Under the pieces are notes generated by a model. The model made no database searches, was not told the DNA's origin, and worked only from the letters and a program-made list of their open reading frames with translations. Of a stretch of 64,000 nt of DNA, positions 33,485-43,934 are shown piece by piece; position 1 is the first letter of the stretch, and every line of letters starts with the position of its first letter. The stretch covers positions 2,830,212 through 2,894,211 of the forward strand of contig NW_017802380.1 in assembly GCF_001625305.1 (NCBI RefSeq), read 5' to 3'. The position numbers and the translations under genes are program-made. This DNA is from Branchiostoma belcheri. Lineage: Eukaryota > Chordata > Leptocardii > Amphioxiformes > Branchiostomatidae.

Positions 33485-34977
33485 TCATGATCATACCTCA
33501 AAAACAATGTCTCTGACAAGTCAATGGTGGATTAGCCATTTGGGTATTCGTAGTCAACTGAAGTGTTCCATTTCCACAATCGATTATCTTTTTGTGCAAG
33601 TCACTATTTTACACAAGAGCCCCCTGAGTGATAGGTATTTGTCAGACAATGGCCTTGAAGGGGGCTTAAACGTACATAAAGGATACATTCGATGTATACG
33701 TCTGGTGTCTACTGTTTCTATCGCAGCAACAGTTTTTCACACCGTTTGAAAGAAGTCGTGCCGAGTAATCATGCTATGTCACGACTCTGACCATAATCGG
33801 AGATTTGGGGTCACGTAAATCCACAATAAGGTTAACATATATATGACAATGCGTCATGCATTTTGTCAGTTGATTAGCAGTAAAGGTTTAGCAGTTACAG
33901 CAGGTACAGCCAGAAAAGATTTGCGTGAGGTAAAGGACATGCATAGGATACTATTATCTTTTTTATCAGCTTCTGAATACTAGTGATTTTTAATCACTTT
34001 AATATTTGCCAAAAGTAATGATACAAAGTCGTCATACCTAACCGACACGTCTTTGACCTGACGTACAGCACGTATGTCACGCAGAATTTTCTCTCCACAT
34101 TCCTGGAAAGACATTGGCCCCTAAAGCAGTACGTGTTGGCCTTCAAAACTGTCTGGAAATTTCTATGTGCTAGTATTGTATTCAGCGAAGGGTATAGTTG
34201 AAAATCATTCCAAAGTATAATGTCGCCAGAGAAGAACGCCGACAGCTTAACTGTTACAAAGATAAACAGACTTGTTACAGGTATGTTCTTTAATACATAG
34301 CATATGTTACGAAGTACTGGCATTAACGTCAAATGTCTGTGGTGATTACCCTGATAAAACGATTCGCCCCCCCCCATCACTTCTCCCTTCTTCATGGTAC
34401 TGCATACCAGAATGTCTACAACAATTGTGTTGATGACCGATTATATTCATTTGATCTCCTGATAGAAAAAGGGGATTTAATTACTATGTTTTGCTGAAAA
34501 GAACACAAACAAGACGCCCCCACAAAATGTAATCAACGCTTAACTCGTCGACTTCCATCAACGCATGATAAGAAATGCCTTTTCCATTTTCTTAATTTGA
34601 ACAAGGAGGTTGAAAACAGGAATGAGACGATTTTACGATATCCTGTGTCATTTTTCAAATAAACGTGCACCAAAATACTGCTAATCCAACTACCTGAAAA
34701 AGGGATGGATCAGGTGAACTGTAGAACTGTGCAAAATTTGGTATGAGGGAAAGTAGAATCTATTGATTATCATGCATTTCAGAACATTTGACTGAGAAAA
34801 TTGACACAGAAAATACCAGTATTGACTCAACATAAGACAATCCATTGGCACCTCTTATTTTCCTTACCGGATTGCAGACATATAGATCTAAAAGCAGCTG
34901 TTGGACTTTCCCTTATAGTACACTTTCTGGCACTTCTGCACTAAGCATACTCCTGTTGGATAAACCCACAGCTATTA
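30642..34977. other. Gene-free stretch
   Basis: No supported gene. The segment 32640-33180 is CpG-rich and could be a promoter. Reading frames there, up to about 146 codons, show no family, no start context and no splice partners. A pure (TG)n tract lies at 33432-33482. Confidence 0.35.
33432..33482. repeat. (TG)n microsatellite
   Basis: About 25 uninterrupted TG units. Confidence 0.95.
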
Positions 34978-35240
34978 TGAATGAATGACTGAATGAATGA
35001 ATGAAATCGAAGAATGAATGAACGAACGAAAGACCTTTATTGTAAACGTTTATGCTTTTACAAGCTAAATATAGGTTATGTATGAAGCATGCGCAGAGGT
35101 AAAAATTATGATAGTATCTTACTAAAAATATACACCCTAATGTGAACTACTATTTACAGGTTCAACTTCTTATATACAGTTGTAGATGTATGATTATGGT
35201 ACACCCTTTCCCGCGGTGTAAAAGGAACCTCCCCTAAGCT
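34978..35240 (-). mobile_element. Probable retroelement 3' tail, minus strand
   Basis: On the minus strand an AATAAA (35042-35037) is followed by GGTCTTTCG and then by (TTCG)/(TTCA)n repeats running to about 34978. A simple-repeat tail directly after a poly(A) signal is typical of CR1/L2-like non-LTR elements and their SINE partners. Upstream on the same strand (35463-35257) is a 68-codon frame (containing DPRITFGVGVLHLNPDV) that I cannot identify; it might be the last coding part of the same element or of a host gene. Confidence 0.45.
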
Positions 35241-37339
35241 GCCGCAAGCTTACTTACTACAAACGGTGAGTGGAATAGACACCCCAGACTGACTCTGCAA
35301 AAGGTGTCATCCTCGATACATGTTGGCGGAACACTGTACGGATTGAATCGCTCGGTAAGCGTGCCGGCGTCGTAGCAACATCAGGATTCAAGTGTAAAAC
35401 CCCGACGCCAAATGTTATGCGAGGGTCAACATGAGAATTCGGGTCAAAAGGTTCGAACGACACACCTAGTGCTTGCCTGTTGATGTCTGCCAGCGTTTAG
35501 TTGTTTTGTCAGGGAGTTGCTGAACCGACCTTTAAACAGGCTTTCTTCAGTGATTTGGTCCAAAAACAAGTCTTTACAGACAGAAATGTCCATTTCCTGC
35601 TACTGAAAGTATCAAAGAACGCAAGAAAAGCTTTAACCGTGGTACATGTACAAGTATGATGGTAGATTGATCATTGATGACGTTATCTTCATATACAAAA
35701 CAACGGAAACCCCAAGTACCCCAACAGTTGACTCTGTTTTGTAAATTTACAAAGTATTATAGTGTCAGTACAGTCCATAACATCAATTAGCGGAACACGA
35801 TATAAACAATGGCTTTTACTTTTCTACGTTACGGGAAAGCACTTGTGGGTCATTGACACACGTCATATATCACTCCTGTGTTTGGGAAAAGCCACTAACC
35901 CCTTCGTGTCTTAATTAATTGGTAGAAATGAGGGTGTTTGTGTGTACATAGTTCGCCGGTCTTTGATCCCGGTCGGCTGAACTGTGAACCCACATAAATA
36001 ACGTACGAACAAGGCTGGAGGGGCCTTCTAGAATCGCACTCAAGTCACGCTCGATTTAAAACTCGTACAAACTTCGTGGTATAATACACATTTCTCTGTT
36101 TTCATTAGGAAGATTTTGAACTAACTTCAATCTTACTGACGCAAGCAAGAAGCACGGTAGAGTTGAAAACTTCTCAGTCGTGCCAAAGTTGAAAGCACAG
36201 GAAAACCGCGATCCGGTGTTCCATTGTTGCGTGGTAGAAAACATTGCGACGTCATTGCCTGTTCGAGAGTGTTTACCGTATTGTGCCGACAAAATGAATG
36301 ACGTAGGTTGTATTGTTCGAGAGCCCTGCGCTTTCTCTGATGCCCTCTGGAAACGGCTAAACAAATCACACACAAACACATCAATTTCTGCTTATCACAA
36401 TAACACATCGCAAAAAGTTACGGGGACATCCGATCCAAATACAAGTGTTTCCACTCGCGTGTTTCTCAACTTGAGTGGCTGATTTTGTGTAACAAAGCAA
36501 GGTAAAACACAACATTATGTCGTCACGGCAAATATTGTTTACGACCATTCTAACTATAATACTCAGCCGGCTACGTGCAAGTCAGCACCGGCTACTTTCC
36601 ACATGCTGAAACAATTCTTCACACTATATATCTAAAACTGCTTACGGCTTCCAAAAGGATCCCTGAGGAACGTTACATTGGAGACCTGCAGCTTTCTTGC
36701 TCTAAGACAGGCAAGTATAACCGAAAATTCGGTTACTCGGAACTTCAGCTCGCATCGACCTTGAAGTAATGTTCGTCTGATTGTCAAGGTCAGGTAGTTA
36801 TAGATGGGTTGGATCAGCATTATTGTAGGCGCATTCCGATTTCCATGGAAGTGACAAATGGACTCCTAATGGTTCAAAATGACTATAAACATGAGCCGTG
36901 GGGCATGAGTTACGTTTGCAGATAAAGATTATCATAGACATTATACTTACAGAACAGACTTGGAAATTCGCCCCCAAGCGTCCTGTGCAATCTCGAAACA
37001 TTAGGGAAAGTCGATGAATGTGAAGGTATTGGGCGTTAGTGGGTTCTAATATAGGCAATGCGGATTTTCGCTGCATAGAAACCGGTTGGTACTGGTACAG
37101 GTCGGTCGATACTAAAAAGCAAACGATGAAGCCCTTCTCCACAATTTGCACATCATTGTCCTTTCTGGAGCGTAGTTCCCAAAAATGAATAAGACGCAAC
37201 GAATAAAATCACCGAACTATTCAATTTCATATCAATTTTTCGACGTCACATTTTAATTTTTTCTGAAAAAAAAACTTAAACCTCTTATACATGTTACTAT
37301 ATTTTTCTACCTGTATCGCATTTACACCAGTCTGACTAT

Positions 37340-37510
37340 GATATGAAAAATAGTAAAATTAGGCCAATGATTTGTCACGGGAGTTTCATTCGATATGTTA
37401 CCCGTAACAACAACACACCCTCATGGCCAATTATTCATCCTGGTTTTGCCGAATTCTATTGTCCAATGTAAAAACCCATTGGGAAAACCTGGTGGACGCT
37501 AATTTGACAC
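37340..37510. repeat. Dispersed repeat, GCCAATGATTTG / CCGAATTCTA family
   Basis: Has AAAATTAGGCCAATGATTTG, GGGAGTTTC, then TTTTGCCGAATTCTA and AAAACCTGGTGGACGCTA. The same order of blocks is seen at 51028-51215. Confidence 0.6.
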
Positions 37511-37827
37511 TTACTAAAAGAGAACTTTTATCTAAAAAGAGTATTCTTATGGGAAATAGAAATGCAGGTCAGTCATCGCTTTTGAAGTCCAATTTGAACG
37601 TATTTATGATTTGTGACAAAAACAACAACAACGTTTGCGTATCAGAAAACTTCCCAAGAGTACATTACTCCGTCACGACCTCGGGACAACAACACTGAAA
37701 CAGAAGCTACACCCATTCACCGGAGGATGCTTCTATACTTAACGATCTTTCCCCGGCGATCTTCTGATCCCTGACCAATGATGAGTCAACGGTAGTCTTG
37801 CGGCACTGACATAACAGCCTGGTGGTG

Positions 37828-38112
37828 TTAGCCGGTAGCACGCAGTACATGTACCACACACACCACCACCAGCGCGTTACCAAGGCAACCGTGGAACAAG
37901 AATCGTTCGAAATTCGGGTCTGGAACGGTGACAGAAACCGTCGTGCTGTGAGTGTATGCCAGACCGGACAGGTTGTTTGAGGCAACATTACCGATGTACG
38001 TGTAACCTGTGATGTTTACGTGTTGCTCTGGCAGGTGTGGCGACGTCCTGGGGCGAGATGACATGTAGAAGGATGCGCTCAAGACTTCACCGGGACTGAA
38101 GGAGGAATCCCC
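37828..38112 (-). CDS. Possible exon of an extracellular protein
   Basis: The minus-strand frame reads FSPGEVLSASFYMSS, then HVNITGYTYIGNVASNNL, SGLAYTHSTTVSVTVPDPNF and FLFHGCLGN. The alternating beta-strand pattern with a potential N-glycosylation site (NIT) and SVTVPDP looks like an extracellular beta-sandwich rather than random sequence. I recognise no specific domain, see no convincing splice sites, and find no neighbouring exon. It may be a fragment of a decayed gene. Confidence 0.25.
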   Translation of the reverse strand, partial: GDSSFSPGEVLSASFYMSSRPRTSPHLPEQHVNITGYTYIGNVASNNLSGLAYTHSTTVSVTVPDPNFERFLFHGCLGNALVVVCVVHVLRATG

Positions 38113-41100
38113 ATCTCCTTAACTCTCAGGTAACGTCTTGAAGATTGAATCGAACTGTATGGATGTTGTTGACCTTGTTAACCTTGTCTAGTATCGACTT
38201 CAAAGTAGACGACGATAAATTCTAGGAACCGGTCTCTGGAGCTCAAACATATGCCAGCAGTATGCAATTATATCTTCATGTAAACGTGCGATTCATATAT
38301 CTAAAACATGGAATCTTAAATATTTCTTGCAAATAACGTTATAATGTTAGACTCAAACTCCAGGCCAACAGATACCATTCAAATTATCAAAGTTTCATTC
38401 ATTTATAGTGGGAGAGAAGCAGGTGCAAATTTGTAGCTTTTTTTCAAATCTGCACAAAGCAATTCAGTAACACCAAAAGGGCCAGTTTTATTGTAGGTTT
38501 TAGCCTTGTAAGGTTGAGTAGAAGGTATGTGAAGGTCAATAAATGAACAGAATGTGTAAACACGAGAACTGTCAGGTATACATAACAGCGTATAGGGCGA
38601 TGTGGGAAAGACCAGCTGTAACAGCACTGTTTTTATTAATTTAGTTATTTTGTACATGTCATGAATGGGGCAAAATGTGACAGGATGCAATGTAGTCAGC
38701 CCACCACGACATCTGTTTAGGGGTTCTATCCTGCGGTGTAACGCTCACGTTTTAAATGATTCATCAGTGTGATTACCACTAGCTTGGTGAGCACTTCATC
38801 ATACTCATGATAGCGCCTAGAGCTAAGGTATTATCTATAGTGACATGTTTTGATGTTTTGTGGTATTGTCGCCCTGGCAACAGACAGTTGACATGCACAG
38901 TCGTGATTAGCCAACTCATCTGGCAAATCAGTCATCCTCTTTTGCACAATTTCTCCACTCACTCGGCCGCCGATTGCTGCACTGCGGGAACGTATAATTG
39001 GGCCCGATTCTGGCTTCTCACTAGCTCCGGATGACATGTCAGGTCATCCCTAGGTTTTCTGAGTCTCGATTATTTTCCTTTCACCTGCCGACAGGTCCGT
39101 CATATTAATAGGGGTCACTCCCGGTGCCATCACGATCCGAGCGTAGCAACAATTCAAAACGGCGGCGGTTGAAAAGCGAATGTGAAGGTTGGGAAATGAA
39201 CTCCGAGACCGTGAACTTTTCACGATCCAGGATAATTACTAGTACCTAACGGGGGAGGGAGGTAGGCAAATTTTGAAAGCAACAATTTGTGAATCTTTGC
39301 CATTTTTCGATCGACTTTATTTCAATTTTTTTTGTTAACTAAAAAGAATATTCAATGTGTACAAACATCGCGCAATACAGTAAGCAGAACAATTAGCATG
39401 AATCTGCCATGTCGATATTGACATGGCTAACATACAAACGTAAAGCCATCTATTCGCATCAGCTTGCACGGGTAGCTACTAGCAAGGGAGATTTTTCATG
39501 TCAAAGCAAGGAATATCGATACTCCCGGGTCACATCACCTTAAATGCACTCTAGTCGCGCGCTTCTACGGAAAATGCGATTCGGGAACGACCAGAAAGAT
39601 CGTGGACTGATGTACACTACGTAGCATTATACGTGTTTATACATATATATCTCTGGCAATATAAATGTCCTGTAGAACATAAGAGCTGATAAGTAAACTT
39701 GTCAAACCGACGACGCTAGGGACCAATCGTACTTTGATAATTTCATCCATATGTTCTCCTCATGATTCTGTGCTGCTCGTAGTGTTTTCTGGGCTGGAGG
39801 GCCTGTAATATTGACTTTCATCATGTTTCATTCACATCTGGATTGTCGGGGACCGTGGTTTCAGTTTCCTTCTTCTATTTTTGCAATCCTTCATCTATTT
39901 CTGCAATTTTTCAGCACAGATATTGAAAATAAACCGGGGATGATAGCAAGTAATTCGATAAGAACAGCCCCGAGTCCTGGGGCGAGTTTAGCACCATGTT
40001 CCCGGGGAGATGTTAACCTGATTACGCCGTGCGTGGGATTGTCCCGCCGCTAATATTAGCCTGAATCTCTGTGGTGGAGGTTTTATGTACTTTGATAGCT
40101 TATCAAAATTTGATGTTACTCCTAGGAGGAAGTCAATGGCCTTCGATGTTGTGGTTAGTTGTATGTGTTCGTACGTTCGTAGTTATATAATTCACGATCT
40201 CTTTGCTGCAATCGTATGTAGTTTGGTGTAGTATGCGCGAGATGATGCACTCTGTTTCTTTAACACTGTAGTACTCTTTATAGGTAATATGATATTACAA
40301 AACAACGTCCCCATCTTGAAGGTTTGAAATGGTATCAAAAGGCATCTTTGGTAAGATAAAACTTTCATACTCTTTTTCTCTGTGTTTGTGTCAACCATGC
40401 GTATGTGAAATATCATCGAGCATGTCGGTAGTGAGGGAGGGTCCTTGTCGGAGGTTTGTGTTTCTACGGACTCTTGTTGCATCTTGATATTAAAAAATTG
40501 TCTTCTCGTCATTCGTATGGTAGTATTTAATTTACGATTTGGACATACCAGAAAGAAGAAAATTTGCTCAAAACAGTTGAACGACAAACGACAACACAGA
40601 AAGGAAAACACGATTGTTTTAACATTCCTGAATGCACACTTCACCCACGACCCCCTCATAACCACGAACTTGGAACTTTGATGCCATTTTATTGTGTTTT
40701 TAAGATTCAGCTGCATGTATATGATCTCACAAGAACGTGCCGTCGACTTGCGTACGGCGTGTCTCGGCCGAATGATTGATCGTAAACGCTACTTGAGGGA
40801 ATTGGTTTCTTGTAGCCGTTCGGCAAACCGGTGTACGGGGGCGGTCCTTACATTAAGCGGGTTATTAGAATGGCAAAGACTGCTGCTGACAGGATTTGGG
40901 ACTGAGGGTATGGTGAACAGAAGGGAACCCTTTCAGACCGCACTTTTATTCAACGCTTTGATATCTTAGAAAGATAGAAGTGCGCCGTTTGAAATACGGA
41001 TGTCTTTGAAAAACTCGCCATACGACTACTACCTCTCCAGCTCATTATTGATATATTCAGCAGCCTGATATATTTACGTTTGAAGGCGTGCATGTAAAGT

Positions 41101-41304
41101 CCTGGCACGAAGTTGATTGACCCGCATAATGCATGGTGTGTGTGAGTCGTGGTGGTACTGAATGCTTCATTGCTTCAGGTTCTCAGAATTTCACTTAAAA
41201 CCAGGAAATGCCTAGATTACCGTGTATTTCTTAACGTTATATACGAGTGCGTGTGTTGATTGTGCGATGCTTGAAATTAATGGGGCCCTTTTTCTTCTTT
41301 ACAG
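38113..41304. other. Gene-free stretch upstream of the CaaX gene
   Basis: No coding exon recognised. It should contain the 5' non-coding exon and promoter of the gene at 41363, since that gene's coding exon starts after an acceptor (TTTACAG at 41304), but I cannot place them. Confidence 0.35.
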
Positions 41305-41362
41305 ATTGGGCGGTCAGGCTGAGGGCACGCAGCTCGAGTGGTTGGCGATCTGTTTTGTAAAC

Positions 41363-41944
41363 ATGGACACGGGTGAGGTCGCGGTGGGAGGCGACGTCGG
41401 GCCACGGGCAGACACCGGAGTAGCGGGGACCAAGTTCGGGATGTCTTCTTCTTTCGAGTCCAAGCGTCCGAGTGTTTCGTTCAGCCAGGTCGAGGAAGAC
41501 TCGGAGGACAAACCCAAGAGCAAGCTGCCGAAGGACGCGGCGGACGTGAGAGAGATGTCGGCACAGATCGTCGCGGACGTCTTGGCCAGGTCCGTTCTAG
41601 AACACCTGATCGTGAACCAGAAGAGATTGGGACTGAGCGTGGAGGCACTGACCGCGGCGCGGGCGGCCGCACACTGGGCGGCGTGCAGGCCAGCGGCGCC
41701 CTGCTTACAAAACCCCGAGGCGGCGGCATGGGAGGTCATACAGGCCGCCAACAAAGCCTCGAGAGCGAGCCAGGCCGCCACAGACGCGAAATTAACCACG
41801 AAAGATGCCGATAAAAACTCTGAAGTTGGGAAAACAAACGGGAAAAACGGACTTTCAGTGGCGAACGGGACAAATGGTAGGACTAAAGAGAACGGCACCC
41901 GTCCGAAGAAGACATTTAGGAGCAAAACATGCATCATTTTGTGA
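41363..41944 (+). CDS. Putative prenylated A-kinase-anchor-like protein
   Basis: One coding exon, 193 aa, no family recognised with certainty. Residues 61-86 (DVREMSAQIVADVLARSV then LEHLIVNQ) form a predicted amphipathic helix with hydrophobic pairs at four-residue spacing; QIVADVL resembles the RII-binding helix of AKAP1 (QIISQVI). KRPS at 34-37 fits a PKA phosphosite. The last four residues, CIIL, form a CaaX box whose final leucine predicts geranylgeranylation, preceded by a basic RPKKTFRSK. Residues 145-180 are low-complexity and polar. Membrane anchoring of PKA is therefore an inference from two motifs. Codon use is GC-rich, unlike the AT-rich flanks, which supports real coding. The ATG follows an acceptor by 58 nt; the frame remains open up to that acceptor, so an upstream coding exon cannot be excluded. 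No canonical AATAAA was seen downstream. Confidence 0.72.
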   Translation: MDTGEVAVGGDVGPRADTGVAGTKFGMSSSFESKRPSVSFSQVEEDSEDKPKSKLPKDAADVREMSAQIVADVLARSVLEHLIVNQKRLGLSVEALTAARAAAHWAACRPAAPCLQNPEAAAWEVIQAANKASRASQAATDAKLTTKDADKNSEVGKTNGKNGLSVANGTNGRTKENGTRPKKTFRSKTCIIL

Positions 41945-43934
41945 CTTTTGTTATTTGCACCTGCTGCAGGGGTTTAATCTCCTGTATTGACATCGTCTCA
42001 GCTGTTTGCACAAAATCAATCGTAATGACAGGAAACGTCTTTTGTGTACGTGAATGAGAATCATAATGACCAAAGGAAGCCTTTTCAGCACCAGGGACAG
42101 CATAGCTCTTGTGTCCATTATTGTGTTTTCTGGATTGGAAAGAAAAAGGAGCCGTATTTTTTCAGCTGCTCGTAAGATTTTCAAACAAATCCCCATGTTC
42201 GCATATGTTGCTAATTATTGACATATCTACCGCCAAATGTTGTGATATAACGATGTTTTGTAACTGTTCAAAGAGTCTTAGACGAAAGTAGTGCCATAGA
42301 CGTGTACTGTTACGTGCTGTCTGCTGCTCACCAGGGTAGGATTTCTACACCTCGACCTTTGACCAGGCTGTGACGTCAATCGAGCATGTTGAAATCCCAC
42401 GTATGTGCCGTATTGTGCCGTGTTGTTGCCTAGTAACCAGATTCAGACATGATTAAAAATGACGACGCTGTTGTAAGAGCAGGATATTGCCCGAGCAGCT
42501 TTGAATTCCATGTCCACACATCAAATGTTTGTTACATTTTTGTATTGAACGTTTATTGAAGATTTTCAGGGGGGCATTTATCGCGCATTTTATTGTAATA
42601 TTGTACAACAGTGTATGTATTTCTTATGAGATACATGTATATATGCTTATTCTGATTGGTTCTTATGCAGTTCTCATGTGATTGAGAATCCCCCCCCCCC
42701 CAGACAATGAATGAATTATATCGCTTTGAAACAACAAAGCTCGTATCGCCATCTTATTGCTGAGATCACGTAGCGTAGCGTAGCGTAATATTTTCCTTGG
42801 CCCACTTGTCGTTATATTGTACAAGGCTCAATGACTACCTTCATCTGTAAACTCTTATTGTTTGGTTTAGGGAAAGAAATATGGTTTTATAGTTAGTTCT
42901 ACACGAAATTGATGACAGGTTTAAAATTATCTGATTACATCACCACACCGTATTCTACATCAGCATCTGGTCGGGTAAAACAGAAACTTCGGAGATACAT
43001 ACACCTACAAATCTGGCAGCTTGTTTTGTGTCTATCTGCGACCCGTTTTAGTTACATTTCCTGGAGTATATAACATGGTTTTTACTTCTGATCGACGTCT
43101 CTTTTGAGTGCCCACACACAAAGCCTAGCGCCTCTCTACTTTCAAAGAACGGATAATTAAGTCTATCATCTAACCCTGTGTAGTTGCGCCATCAAACGAC
43201 CCGGATGGAATTACACGCGAATGCGTTTAGACTAGAAATAGTATATCAAATCATTAACAGCGGTTGATCTAGACGAAACACAATTACACATCCTACCGTA
43301 AACAACATTTCAAACAGATTTCCATCTTGTAGTCTGGTTAGTCCATTTTCAGATCATTTTCTTTCGTTTAAACAGTTTCATTAGAGATTTAGACCGCGCT
43401 AGAGCACAAGCAAGAAAAAATTCATTAAATCAACAGTATCAAATGAAACTATTATCGACGGCCAGCGATGATATTGGTAAATGTAAAAGACTTGTAAAAC
43501 GAACGTACGTTTAGCGGTATTATAAGTACGTAGTGCTAGCAAACCAGTACTCTCCAAGAGGTTTGGGTTTTGGGGATATTTTTAGTGTGTTTTTAGGCTT
43601 TTTTATCGGGGTTTCTCTTTTGCACTGAATTTTTTTTCCCACCAAACCCAAGGTTTGGGTTTGGGTTTGGTGGGGAAAAAAAATTCGATTTGGACATAAA
43701 CTGCAAGCAGCAGTAGCTGCAGTCACATTAACTTACTGAAGTCATCATGCATACCAGGCAAGGGAATACTTATATGGCGACTAAACTGGGTATAATTTAC
43801 GTTCTTCCGCCATAGATGTTGACAATGTCATATCTATACAGACACGAAATATCAAGGTCTACTATTTAGAACATTTCCCCATCTACAAAAGAAAGCGACT
43901 CGCACGCGCAGGGTCACTGCGCACCGGTAGAAAA
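41945..43934. other. 3'UTR and intergenic DNA before SENP8
   Basis: No further gene. A GTAGC-rich run (TAGCG repeated) lies near 42770-42788. The SENP8 start region has no TATA box; AAAAATGGCGG at its start codon resembles a YY1-type site. Confidence 0.4.
43546..43690. mobile_element. CTCCAAGCAG-family MITE, decayed
   Basis: Begins GTACTCTCCAAGAGGTTTGG (the GCA of the family core is lost) and continues as the 13492 copy does (TTTTTAGTGTGTTTTTAGGC, TCTCTTTTGCACTG). The right half is replaced by a foldback of CCAAACCCA units. Confidence 0.65.

Noticed and set aside
33301..33749. Reading frames of TH or CV repeats
   Set aside because: Produced by the (TG)n tract.
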